From: Channallabes apus
Lineage: Eukaryota > Chordata > Actinopteri > Siluriformes > Clariidae
Length of the DNA: 64,000 bases
Assembly: GCA_030522415.1 (NCBI GenBank)
Contig: CM060118.1
Span: 25,307,151-25,371,150 of the forward strand
Reading direction: 5' to 3'
Part shown: piece by piece, positions 24,646-35,950 of the stretch
Layout of the letters: every line of letters starts with the position of its first letter
Position numbering within the stretch: position 1 is the first letter of the stretch
Made by a program: the position numbers and the translations under genes
The notes under the pieces: model-generated
Seen by the model: only the letters and a program-made list of their open reading frames with translations
What the model was told of the DNA's origin: nothing
Databases searched by the model: none

Positions 24646-26077
24646 CACTGCCCGGGCAATAAAAGTCACCACCTGGATTTAACTAAGCAAAACAGGTAAG
24701 AACCTTCCATTGGACAATTGCTGCACTGATTAATATGGTTCAGCCGGCAACAAGCAATTTAATTCTAGCTGATGCAGTGAGAAGCTTCTGATTTTTTAAA
24801 CAACCATTTCAGAAGACACATCCTGTGGTCATGGCGAAGATGCAAATCAAAAATTTTCTGATGTCCTGCAACAAGCAAATACAATTAATTGTCCTGCATC
24901 AAGCAAATAAGGAGATTGCTGAAACTACTAAAATTAGCTTAAGAACTGAAAAAATGCCTGAAAAAAGAACCACCATCTTCAAGGATAAAATTTTGTGCGG
25001 AAAATATCCTCAATGAGTGCGATGGGAGATCACTTAAACACAGTGAAATCTGTCACAGTAAGAGTATTTCCACACACAATGCTAAGCATATACTGTATAT
25101 TCAATAAGTTTATGCAATGTCACAACATCTATTTCTGTCCAAAGTGGCATTTCTCTAGAAAATCTTGTATTGTAGACGGTAGAGTCAGACCACCATGTAA
25201 AGCCTTTTCCAACACATGCCAAAGATTCTCAATGAGGTTAAGATCTGGACTCTGTGGTGGCCAATCCATGTGTGAAAATGATGTCTCATGCTCCTTGAAC
25301 CACTCTGTTACAATTTGAGCCTGATTAGTCCTTTAGTATATTCAAGTAGTCAGCTGACCTCATTTTGGAAACATACAGTAATATTGCTGAACCTGACCAA
25401 CAGAAGCAATCATAACATTGCCCCCAGAGACTTGTACTATGCAAGATGGGTGCATCCACCTCTCTTCTTACTCTGATGCACCCATCGCTCTGGAAAAATC
25501 TTTCAGTGCTCCACTGTCCATTCTTCCTAGAATTAGTTTTTTCCCCCCCGATTAGCCTCATTAACCACCTGATGACTGGTTTTCTTAAGGATACACAGCT
25601 GTTTAGTCCCAATCCCTTGAGTTCTCTTCACAATGTGCTTGTGGAAATGCTCTTACTTTTACAATTAAGCATAGCTTTTATTATTTTATTTTTAACAACT
25701 TAAACATTTTGTGTTCTCTGATCACAATAATTCAGAATTATCTTCACCACTATCTTGCCAGGTTTTAATAATGCATTGGACAGTTCTTAACCCTATTTTA
25801 GTTGTTTCATCACTCTCCCTAGTTGTTTTCTTCGTTTTATACAAGTCAGTAATTTGAACGCAGAGTAACATCGCTGCCACAACCACAGGCTATGTCTTCT
25901 GAAATGGTTCTGAAATAAGGAATGAGTTCACTGCTTCAGCTAGGGATAAATCAATAGAAACATATTAATCACTGCAAAATTATACAGTAGAAGGATCTTT
26001 CTGATTTTCAAAGTGGTCAGATTTAACTATTTGCTTAGTTAAATCCAGTTGGTGACTTTTTCTTTGACCATGCAGTG
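24646..26077. mobile_element. Palindromic Tc1-like chimera
   Basis: The outer ends are inverted repeats (CACTGCCCGGGCAATAAAAG on the left; the complement of CACTGCATGGTCAAAGAAAA on the right). Inside, the 5' half of one copy runs on the plus strand (24646 to about 25085). A nearly whole second copy runs on the minus strand (26077 down to about 25090). Both contain the same leader landmarks: GATTAATATG, then a CTGA.GCAGTGA block, then CCATTTCAGAAGACA. Each has lost its own 3' terminal repeat at the central junction. Confidence 0.75.
25095..25905 (-). pseudogene. Tc1-like transposase relic in the chimeric element
   Basis: The minus strand carries the longer transposase relic of the chimera. 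It runs from a decayed start near 25890, through a CVSLRKPVIRWL block (25550-25610), to a [18 protein letters not shown] block at about 25255-25200, where the last catalytic Glu is still readable. The WSDESRF-type block with the first Asp is poorly preserved, and frameshifts and stops separate the parts. It is closely related to the relic at 11360-12180 but in the opposite orientation. Confidence 0.65.
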
Positions 26078-27089
26078 TGTGTATATTTCTGATTTTCAAA
26101 GTGGTCAGATTGTTGACTGTACCCAAGCGATTACATGAGCAATTGAAGGAAAAATGTCAAACATCAATGGAGTCGAAACTTAGGCATCCTAGACCTTCTC
26201 AAAGACATCTTAATTATGTTTGATAGTCAAAGCAACCCCCTTGTTAAAGTCAACAAAGTATCAACAATGTATTAATATAAAAAATGTAACAAACAAAACC
26301 ATGTGCATCAGTTTACCTCTTCCATGTCTGTAAACACTGATGCAGGCACTAGTAGTGTATTTTTTCTACCTACTGTAAGTACAGTATGTATGTTTCTTTT
26401 TCCCTATACAATTGAATGTTAGGGTTATGCACACTATTATCGTTGCTGCTAAATTACTATATAACTATTATGATTATTGTGTTCTATTAATCATTAATAA
26501 CACTGCTCTGAAGTACAGTATAGCATCATTATTAGTTGTATTATCTTAGATACAGTACCATTCTTTCTCACTTTTTACTTGATTTTGGATGAATATGTAA
26601 ACCAAATGAATAAATGCAACATATTGCCATGTTTAACTAGACATATTTTTTTAAATATAATTTTAAGACATCTGGACATGATCAGAACATAACAATTTCC
26701 TGGGCAGCTACTCAGTAATCATGTAATACACCCAACAGCTACTAAGGACCATTAATAGTGGATGATCTGAGACTGGCCTTCATGAAATTACAGTGCAAAA
26801 TTACAAGGTTTAATTTGAGTTTTCTAAAAAAAAAAAAAAAAAAAATGTTAAATAATAATAATAATAATAAAAAACAGAATTAGCACAGGAAATGATGGAG
26901 AGAACACCTTTATTTAAACATAAAAGAAAGCTTTATCTCTGTAGTCTATGCAAGACCACATGGTCCTGTAGGGGCAGTAAGACTCTCGTGCGAATGAAAA
27001 TGGAAGTGAGGCATTTCCCAGATATCCCCACGATACCATTTTGCAGTTTTCAGTAATTTGTTACAACATTGCATTTCCAGAGCATAATT

Positions 27090-27638
27090 TTTTTCCCGCC
27101 TTGAATCTCAAATTCAAAAACCCTCAATCACACCACCACACAGTACTGACCCACACATATGGTTTTTACACACACTCTGGACATTCTGGGCATTCGTTTA
27201 CACTAGTGACCACTGCACAACTACACTTCGTGGTCATCAAACCACTCAATCACTATCACAAGTCACTTTAAATAAATCACTTTAAGCATATTCGCACTGC
27301 ACAAGACACTTTTAACATGTGGATTGCACAACCCTGGACATTACCATACAGTACTTTTCCTACTCGTACAGCTGCTCTTACTGTTCATATATTCTTCATA
27401 TATTTTCTATTTTCTATATTGTGTATTGTTGTACAGTTATTTTATCTTAACTTCAATTTTTATATTTTTATTTTATTCCTCCCTAGTTAAATTTACCCTC
27501 TATTTTATTTTTCATATTTATTTCCTATTCCAATTCATTGTCTTTTATTTTAAGGTCACGAGCAGTTGTCTAAGCATTTCACTGCATATCGTACTGTGTA
27601 TGACTGTGTATGTGACAAATTAAATTTGAATTTGAAAA
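27090..27638 (+). mobile_element. L2-like LINE 3' UTR, plus strand
   Basis: The region has the low-complexity 'tgcacaa...gcactttta' style typical of fish L2-like 3' UTRs. It ends with ATTTCACTGCATATCGTACT, GTGTATGTGACAAATTAAAT and a short TTTGAATTTG tail. No reverse transcriptase remains on this side. The tail meets a second copy in the opposite orientation at about 27638. Confidence 0.65.
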
Positions 27639-28620
27639 TTCAAATTCAAATTAAATTTTTATTTGTCACATACACAGTCATACACAGTACGATATATGCA
27701 GTGAAATGATTATATGACCGTCTGTGACCTTAAAGTTTTTTAAAAACAATTGACAAGAAATAAGAGAAAAATGGAAAAAGAAGCAAGAAATAAATAAATA
27801 GTTTAACTATAAGAACTTAGACCAAAATATACAAGTTTTCGAAATGTATAGAAATATAAAACTTTTCTGTACAAGACCAAATAAATTTAAAGTTAAATGC
27901 AAATAAAAAGTGGAATGAATGAAAAATGTCCAGAAGTGTGCAAATGAGCATCATGAGTGCAAGTGTGCAATATGCAATATTGTGCAAATGTTGCAATGTG
28001 TGTACAAATGTGCAATGTCCATGGTTGTCCGGTCTACAGTGTATTGGGGAGTGTGCACAGATAAATAATGACCATGAGTGACCATTTCTGTGCAATGTTG
28101 CAAAAACATGGAGATGATTAGTCCTGTGTGTTAACCTGGTTGAGAGACCGTATCGCCTGCGGGAAGAAGCTCCTCCTCAGTCTCTCTGTGTTGGCCTTCA
28201 GGGAGTGGAAGCGCTTTCCTGATTGCAACAGAGAGAAAAGTACATTGTTGGGGTGGTTGAGGTCCTCCACGATCTTCCTGGTCTTGGTCCAGCACCGTTT
28301 GCTGTAGATTGAGTGCAGGTCAGGGAGCTCGGTGCGGATGGTGCGCTCAGCAGAACACACGACCCTCTGTAGAGCTCGTCTGTCTTGCATGGTGCTGTTC
28401 CCGAACCAGGTTAAGATGTTTCCCGTCAGGATGCTCTCTATGGTGCAGGAGTAGAAATTCCTGAGCATCTTGGAGGGCAGTCTAAAGTCTCTCAAGCGCC
28501 TGAGGTGGTAGAGACGCTGCCAGGCCTTATTTTACCACAGTGTTGATGTGACAGGACCATGACAGTTCCTGCATGATGTGAACACACATCTCTAGACAAT
28601 GCTTGGTGTTTGAAGGCTTA
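27639..28620 (-). mobile_element. L2-like LINE, 3' part, minus strand
   Basis: Reading leftward, this copy holds the C-terminal end of a non-LTR reverse transcriptase (28118-28615), a 3' UTR, and a tail at 27639-27735. The UTR and tail match the plus-strand copy (TGACAAATAAAAATTTAATT in complement). It is 5'-truncated, as most LINE copies are, with the break near 28600-28620. Confidence 0.75.
28118..28615 (-). pseudogene. L2-like LINE reverse transcriptase, C-terminal part, broken
   Basis: A segment like CVHIMQELSWSCHINTVVK (28615-28527) is followed, after a stop and frameshift, by an open piece at 28495-28118. This contains CTIESILTGNILTWFGNST, RRALQRVV and RRSFFPQAIRSLNQ, the conserved region after the reverse transcriptase palm in fish L2-like LINEs. 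The catalytic FADD-type motif lies upstream and is missing. It is a truncated, inactive copy. Confidence 0.8.
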
Positions 28621-29532
28621 TTCAGGTCTCTAGATACAATTTGTCTGTTAAACAAATTCCTGTCCTTTAAGCCTTGTGTGTCCCCGAGCAACTGGGAAAT
28701 CAGGAATATGACAGATACCTGTGGTAGTTTTCCATCTTGTAAACTCTTTAAGTCAAGCCTCACTAGCCATTAAAGGGCTCCAATAAAGTGCATAATGATG
28801 AACAATATGAGAACTGACATTTAATTCATATGTGGACCAGTGAAGCAGTTACCTGTGTGTAACAATTTGCTTTGGAAAGTTTAATTAATTCACTCATTGT
28901 ATGCATTTTTTTTTTTAATCTTTATTGTGAAGGATGCAGAGACAGTGCTGAAAAATATGATATATTTTGTTTGTTTTCACGATAAGTAAAGATATACATC
29001 ATCATTTCCATAATCAGGTATATATTCTCTCTCTCTCTAAAAAGATTTAAGTAGCATACATAACCTCAGAGGTAAACAGATACATCGAGCCTAAATTCTT
29101 CAAATCATTCACTAGTGAATTCAGCATTTCATTCCCATCCTCATGTCACTTATATGTGTTCAAAATGCACATTTGCTTGTTTTTTTAAGTGACAGTGTAT
29201 GCACCCCGTGTATGCAACGGGGTTTCAGGGGTCTCTGATGCAGCATCAGACCCTATGTTGCACATTTGGTTCTCTCACCTAACTATAATGTATCCAATGC
29301 TCCATCTCCAACTTTTATTACACTTAACATTGTAAATTTTACCTTACAATTTGAGTTTTAAGACAAACAAATAACAAAGAAGAAAATGGGAGGAAGAAAT
29401 GATCAAACACTCCCAAAGAATTGAAAAATGTGGGGGAACATATGCATTTCAATTTACTGCACAACAACAACAAAAACTTAATTTAATTAACACAATTATA
29501 CTAATATCATAGTCACTGCTCTCACAAGTGCA
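28621..29532. other. Non-coding stretch
   Basis: No gene or clear element. It may include a few more decayed bases of the LINE at its left edge. (CT)n at about 29026-29038. Confidence 0.55.
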
Positions 29533-29551
29533 AGTTTCAAAACATTCATTC

Positions 29552-29921
29552 ATTCATTCATTCATTTTCTATACCGCTTAATCCTGTGTTCAGGGTCGCG
29601 GGGGACCTGGAGCCTATCCCAGGAGACTTCGGGCACTAGGCGGGGTACACCCTGGACAGTTGCCAATCCATCGCAGGGCACACACACATACACACACTCA
29701 CACACCCAGTCACACACTACGGGCAATTTAGGAACGCCAATTAGCCTAACCTGCATATCTTTGGACTGTGGGAGGAAACCGGAGTACCCGGAGGAAACCC
29801 ACCAAGCACGGGGAGAACATGCAAACTCCATGCACACAGAGACGGGAATCGAACCTGGCCGGGGAATCGAACCCAGACCCTGGAGGTGCAAGGCGACAGT
29901 GCTAACCACTACACCACCGCC
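29552..29921 (-). mobile_element. tRNA-headed SINE-like repeat with perfect 19-bp target duplication
   Basis: Read on the minus strand it opens with a head like GGTGGTGTAGTGGTTAGCAC and a box like GGTTCGATTCCC. It continues through CTCCGGTTTCCTCCCACAGT and a CAGGGTGTACCCCGCC stretch, and ends in (AATG)n. The 19-bp sequence agtttcaaaacattcattc occurs on both sides (29533-29551 and 29922-29940), proof of retroposition as one unit. Other decayed copies lie elsewhere in the window. Confidence 0.9.
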
Positions 29922-29954
29922 AGTTTCAAAACATTCATTCTTAAACTCCTTCAC

Positions 29955-30165
29955 GGCCAGGGGTAGCTCAGTGGTTAAGGCATTGGACTACGGTTCGGAA
30001 GATCCCAGGTTCAAATCCAACAACCACCAAGTTGCCACTGTTGGGCCCTTAACCCTCAAGGTCCTTGCAAGGCCCTTAACCCTCAATTGCTCACATGTGT
30101 AATGAGATAAGAATGTAAGTCGCTCTGGATAAGAGCGTCTGCCAAATGCCTAAATGTAAATTATC
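29955..30165 (+). mobile_element. tRNA-headed SINE with L2-type tail, copy 1
   Basis: An A box (TAGCTCAGTGG) and a B box (GGTTCAAATCC) of an internal RNA polymerase III promoter open the element. A body with a repeated CCCTTAACCCTCAA stretch follows, then the tail CGCTCTGGATAAGAGCGTCT and AAATGTAAA. It differs from copy 2 by a short duplication in the body. It is a SINE, not a tRNA gene: no acceptor stem pairs. Confidence 0.88.
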
Positions 30166-31960
30166 ATTCAATCTAGTGCATTCTTGATAGTTCAGAACTT
30201 ATTACAGTCAAATAAATAAACAATTTCTGACAAATCAGAATATACGAACTGACATTACTATACAAAATGACTATTTCAACAGCCGTATTTGATCATGTAT
30301 TGTAATTAATGTAGTTGGTAAACATTTGGATTCTCTCACATGACAGTTTTTACTGTGTGATGCACCATAAAGCTGCAAGTTTAAAAATACTCATTACTTC
30401 ATCACTCAGTCTGTTTGAGGGCTTGCTGTCTTTAATAAAGTATAAGGAAGGACAAATTGGAAACAGGTATCCTGTGGAGACAGATGGAAGGCCTGCAATG
30501 CAGAAAAGCCATCACTCAGCACATTGGAAAGCCTTGGGACATGCTCATTGCATTAGGTTAAAGCTGTTTAAATAACATGTATGGATCTTCTGTGTCAAAT
30601 TATAACTTTATAACTGTCTTTATTTGTCTAACATCTGTTATACAGTATTATGTATTTTGTTTTTTCAGCAGTGTTCTTTCCTTTAGTGGTTTACCCAATA
30701 GTTAAAGCTAAAGCTCTTATCCCCTGGGACGAGTTAACTCCCATTAAATTACCCAGTTCACAGTGTAAGTATATTCTAGTTTTATTTGAGGTATGAAATA
30801 AAGGAGTGAACCAAAATGTGTGTTAAGTTGATATCTAAGTATTAATTCCTTAATGAACTAAATAGTAATGAATTCATTTACTTCTAAATAAGAAAAAAAT
30901 AGAGCTTTCATTTTATCCTGTGCTTCATTTTAACTTAAAAATCTAATTTAAACTATTCTGCTGGGTGGCCGTTTTCTAATTTACCTTCGGTACTAATCAG
31001 CAGTGGTAATTAGACTTCATGAGGTGAAAACCGCTTACTTATCATATATCATTACCATGTATCATTAATACAATCTTTGGTGATATTTCTGGACTTACCA
31101 AATTAAAAGTTGGGCTTCTGCATTACCGCACCGCAGTTTAATTACATTGGGCTGATGGTGGGTGAGGTCACTGGGCGAGGTTTGTTTTGAATGGCCTGGC
31201 GAAGTGAAATGAGCTGCTTCAGCATCAGCGTTTGGCATGGTCCTGGTCTGTATAGACTGCTTGCTGTTTGCTCATGCTTTTAGCAGTGCGTGCAATGTAC
31301 TCGTGTAAGGCTTTGCTTTTGCTTTCCTTTAAATTTACATGTGCATTACATAAGTTCCTATATATTTGTTCTATAAAATCTAAATATATTTAAGCATTCA
31401 CTTTACAAAGCTTTTATTTTTCGACTCATGTAATTGTACATGTTCTTTAGAAATATTAATCAATAAATTCTTTGGTAAATGTCAAATGCAAAATGTGGCA
31501 TCAGAATGAAGACGATAAAGAACCTGCTTGTCTACATATCCACCTCCTTGTCCAGTTACCATGTACTGCACTAGTATGGGTAATATATAAAATGCTCTCT
31601 CTCCCTCTCTCTATAGTGTGCACACTCTCTGCTTTTCATCAACCTGTTGCTGCTAAAATCCCATATAGAGGTGGAGAAGAGGCAGACTGACAGGTGTAAA
31701 GAGGGGGAGGACAGAGAATAGGATGTTTTTGGTACCTCCGACATTAATTTCCATCATCCATGACATAGGCAGACTCTGCTTTCTCTCCATCATTGCTCAT
31801 TTCTGCACTGTCTCCACACTGTGTTAAAAGAACCTTTTCTTTCTGCCTGTACACCAGCACATTTTTTTAGTTAGAAAAGACAGCAATTATTTTGTGACCT
31901 TAGGTGTAAATTATATTTTGTTGTAGGAATAAGACAGCAGAAGGACAATAAGCATAAAAC
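30166..31960. other. Non-coding stretch, possible regulatory sequence
   Basis: It is free of recognisable transposons. The part at about 30955-31260 is of balanced composition, contains homeodomain-type TAATTA sites, and looks like a candidate conserved element upstream of col13a1. This is inference only. Confidence 0.35.
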
Positions 31961-32153
31961 AGTGGTAGCTCAGTGGTTAAGGCATTGGACTACGGTTCGG
32001 AAGATCCCAGGTTCAAATCCCACAACCACCAAGTTGCCACTGTTGGGCCCTTGAGCAAGGCCCTTAACCCTCAATTGCTCAGATGTGTAATGAGATAAGA
32101 ATGTAAATCGCTCTGGATAAGAGCGTCTGCCAAATGCCTAAATGTAAATGTAA
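31961..32153 (+). mobile_element. tRNA-headed SINE with L2-type tail, copy 2
   Basis: It is nearly identical to copy 1 over the head, body and tail, and ends in (AAATGT)n. A 7-bp direct repeat, ataaaac, at 31954-31960 and 32154-32160 looks like the target duplication. High similarity between the copies suggests fairly recent activity. Confidence 0.88.
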
Positions 32154-32160
32154 ATAAAAC

Positions 32161-33828
32161 AAACTCAGAAACTCTAGAAAAGATTGTTTCATACCTGCGG
32201 TCTACAAGACTATGCTCTAAGAAATTTGACTGGTGATGGTGTAGTATTTTTATGTCGTTTGTTTTTAAGTTGATTTTGATCTTGTTGAAGGTTGCAGAAG
32301 TACTTGTAAAAATTGTGCAAACTGAATAACTTTGAATTTACAGATGTCAAAGCTTTTTATTTTTTTTACTCTTTTGAAAATGCACTGTGAATTAAGTTAC
32401 TATAACAGATGATACTGATCTCTTACAGGATTGGTATCAGTTACTGTGAGATGCATAAGCTCCTTTAACACAGCCTGTTCGGGGTGGAAATATTGTGCCA
32501 TATTTGTACCTCAACATTCAGTATGAAAGCAATGGAGGTGAAAGAGATATCATTGGTAGTAAGAGGGGGTGGGACAGGATCTGTGTGAAAGAGAAAGCCC
32601 TGCATTGTGGAATGGGGGTTTGACATTTTCAGAGGTGTGATGTGTGTGACACACTATCGGGAGGTTTAAACAATAGTAAACAGGCACTAACCCACTGATA
32701 CTGTATCTATGTAGAGTAGATCAGACAGATAATTAGTGCTAAATCTATAGTGCATCAAGAACAATGAACTGAAAGATGAGGTGAGATTGAGATTTATTTT
32801 TGGATTACATAAAAATATTTCAGTGTCTCAAAGTGCAATGCTGACTGTAACATAAAACAGGCAGAAGGAGAAAAAAATAACAACTTCCACCTTCTATAGT
32901 TATAAGTGCTATGTGTTTTATAAGTCGCAGTTAAGCACCTCATAAGAGTAAAATAGCAGTGAACTGGAGAGACAGTGAGCTCAGAACAGATCACTTGTGG
33001 TGAGAGATGTACTGTAAATGTGCATGACTAGTAAAAGCACCTCAACACTCAATTCAGCTGCCTTCCTTGTTTTGAAAGCAGTGATATGAGTGGTATTCCT
33101 GATGCATTTGTTATACATCGCACTAGATGCTATCACATGTGTGAAACGTCATACCTCCTCTGAATGAAGAATGCTGCATGCACTGTACCATAAAACAATG
33201 TGAATTTGTGTTCTCTTTATGAATTAGAAAACAGTATGGAATGCAACATTATTGATGTAGTCTTTTTACACCCGTTTGCACCCGATCCCGTTTGCATATC
33301 TTAATTTTAGTGCCAATAGAATCAAAACCAAATAACAATAATTCTTTTGGACATACCATTATATTTATTATACAGTATGCCCAATGTAAGTGTTTTTGTG
33401 GGAAAGAGACTTTTGAGTGCTTTAATAAAAAAATAACTAAAAGAAAAAAAATTAATAGAAAAAAATATCAGATGGTCTTCATAGGCTTTGTGAAGTTACT
33501 AGTTACTATTTTTGAACTGTCAAAATGTTTGAAAAGCATTTGTATTTAGGGTCTGTGTGTGAATTCCATTCTAGAAGTGTTATTAAAAGAAAAGAAAAAA
33601 AATCCTTACTTGTCTGATCCCATAATGAGGAGAGAGCAGCTTTGCTTGTGTGTGAGGGAAAAGGGTGATTTTTTTAGTGAAGTGAAAATAAACAACGGTC
33701 ATGGCCACTTTCACCTTCCTTTTGTAGCAAGAGACACCAAAGGGACATTTGTTCCTGAATCTTGACTGGCTTTGAAACTGTAGCTAATTCAAAACCTTTG
33801 TTCTTTAAGGGGGGATGGGACAGCGAAA

Positions 33829-33904
<76 letters not shown>

Positions 33905-35390
33905 TACACACACACACACACACACATTACAATTTTAATAATTGTAAACATAACTTTTTCTTCACTGAAAGGAAAAATAAATGAGAAATACACATTCATG
34001 TTTGTAACCTTCACCAACTATAAAGCGAACATGCCCGGTTCCTGAGGAACAATTCCAGTACAGGGCAATTTATGGATGCTGGGCCATGTTTTTGCTATTA
34101 GAGGGGAGAGGATGGTTAATTGCTGGCCTGCAGCTAGATTCCATTGAATGTCAGCTGAGAAAACATGAGCGCTTGTCTCGCGATCGCAGCAGTTGAAGGG
34201 GTAATCAAATGCCCCAAGAAACACATTAGAATAGCAGGGATCATAGCAATTCCAAAGAAGCTCTTTCTATCAACAGAAATGAACAATTAATGTGGCAATG
34301 TGCAGCACAGCCTCTTTGCTTAATGAGGAAAGTTTTTTTTTTTTCAAGCACTGCAATTATATTACAGACTGGAACTAGAATTTAAATAGTGGACTAAATC
34401 AGCACAAAAGTAAATGGGCAGCATGAAGAAGTTCAAATCTATAGACTAAACTATCTGCCTTTTTGACCTCTTCACTACTTAAAAAAAAGAAACTGTTAGA
34501 TTAATGTATAAACAGCAGCTGCTTTATAAATTTTCCTTGCTGTCAGCAAGCTCAATTAAAACCTTTGTGGGTCTTCTACTAGAATAAATCAATTTCTGTC
34601 ACACTAATTCTACAGAGCAGAACAGTTCCCACCTCAGCTGTCTATATTTATATTTAGTGTTAAGGGGGAACATGAGCAATGCCATAAATTGTATAACTTC
34701 AGAAACTCACCTTGCTATCTATGCCATAGTGTTTTAAAAGATCCATAAGGTGTAAGTGCTTTTTAAGATGCTCCTTTCAGAATTTGGGTCGTAACTTATT
34801 ATATCTTGTTAACACATTGCATGGTAATAATGCGTTATGTGTGAAATGCAGGTTATGACACATTAAACTTGCTCACAAGACATTTTCTGTGAACATCTAA
34901 TCAAAGTCCTGTATAAGGCCTCCCTTCCGTCATTTCCTTTTGGATAACTATTTACGTTCATCCATTATACTATGCAAGGCTACTGATATATTACTTCCGT
35001 TACTATTTAGTTAATTTGAAAAGCTCATATATATGTTTATTATCAATATTTTTATCTTGTGCTTATAAAAAGCATTTTTGACTTTCAAAAGCACTCATAT
35101 ATAACACCTAATATATATTTGTAACAAATACAGCATGACTGCGCTATAGACAGAAAACTTCTAGTATACATCTTTTTCTCATGAAAAAGTTCCTGACAAA
35201 TATCAAATTTAAGTTTCGCAATGTAAAAAAATTGAACACCACATGGCATATAAAAATCTACACTCCAACATAATTGCTACATCATCCGAAATAATGACCA
35301 ACATATATTGCCATAGTTTGTAAATGAGGAAATTCCATACACATATATTCTACAAGCAAAAAGAAAATCTGTGAATTACACATATTGTCT
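32161..35390. other. Non-coding stretch, possible regulatory sequence
   Basis: Apart from the (CA)n at 33830 no repeat is recognised. The part at about 34020-34330 is free of low-complexity sequence and of balanced composition, a candidate conserved non-coding element. Confidence 0.35.
33830..33927. repeat. (CA)n microsatellite
   Basis: More than 35 CA units, one interruption (CCTATA), then 12 more. Frames read through it are artefacts. Confidence 0.98.
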
Positions 35391-35398
35391 ACGGTTGA

Positions 35399-35950
35399 CA
35401 GAGGTGTCAAGTAACGAAGTACAAATACTTCGTTACCTTACTTAAGTAGAAATTTTGGGTATCTATACTTTACTGGAGTAATTATTTTTCAGCCGACTTT
35501 TTACTTCTACTCCTTACATTTTTAAGCAATTATCTGTACATTCTACTCCTTACATTTTAAAAATAGTCTCGTTACTCTATTCTTATGATCAGAACGCGCA
35601 ACCCCCCCAGTCGCATGATCAGAACGCGCAATCCCCCCCCAGTCGCATTATAAGAACGCACCCCCCCCCCCAGTCGCATAAGAACGCACCCCCCCCCCCC
35701 CCCCATTGCATGATCAGAATGTGCACCCCCCGTCCGTCCGTCGCATGATCAAAACACGTGACCTTAATGCTTTTTTCCCCCTCACGTTACTTTTACTTTT
35801 ATACTTTAAGTAGTCTTGAAACCAGTACTTTTACACTTTTACTTGAGTAAAAAGCTTGAGTTGATACTTCAACTTCTAAAGAAGTCTTTTTAAACCCTGG
35901 TATCTATACTTCTACTCAAGTAATGAATGTGAATACTTTTGACACCACTG
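35399..35950. mobile_element. Short non-autonomous hAT-type element with target duplication
   Basis: The 552-bp element has imperfect inverted ends (CAGAGGTGTCAAGTA left; TTTTGACACCACTG right). It is flanked by a perfect 8-bp direct repeat, acggttga, at 35391-35398 and 35951-35958. An 8-bp duplication with CAG.GGTG ends is the hAT hallmark. It has no transposase. The arms are rich in ACTTTTACTT/AAGTA motifs typical of this fish family. The centre holds a C-rich tandem repeat. Confidence 0.88.
35586..35757 (+). repeat. C-rich tandem repeat inside the hAT-type element
   Basis: About five imperfect units of the form GCATGATCAGAACGCGCA followed by a run of 7-18 C and then AGTC lie head to tail. 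The C runs differ in length between units. The 'unit plus varying spacer' look is not CRISPR: the spacers are only poly-C tracts and the array lies inside a transposon. Confidence 0.8.

Noticed and set aside
29955..29999. tRNA gene from A and B box motifs (also at 31961, 46772 and others)
   Set aside because: No acceptor stem or full cloverleaf forms, and the motifs belong to longer SINE units with LINE-type tails.
33674..34045. Cys-Val and His-Thr repeat proteins
   Set aside because: These are translations of the (CA)n microsatellite.
35586..35757. Repeat-spacer pattern resembling a CRISPR array
   Set aside because: The 'spacers' are poly-C runs, the host is a vertebrate, and the array lies inside a hAT-type element.
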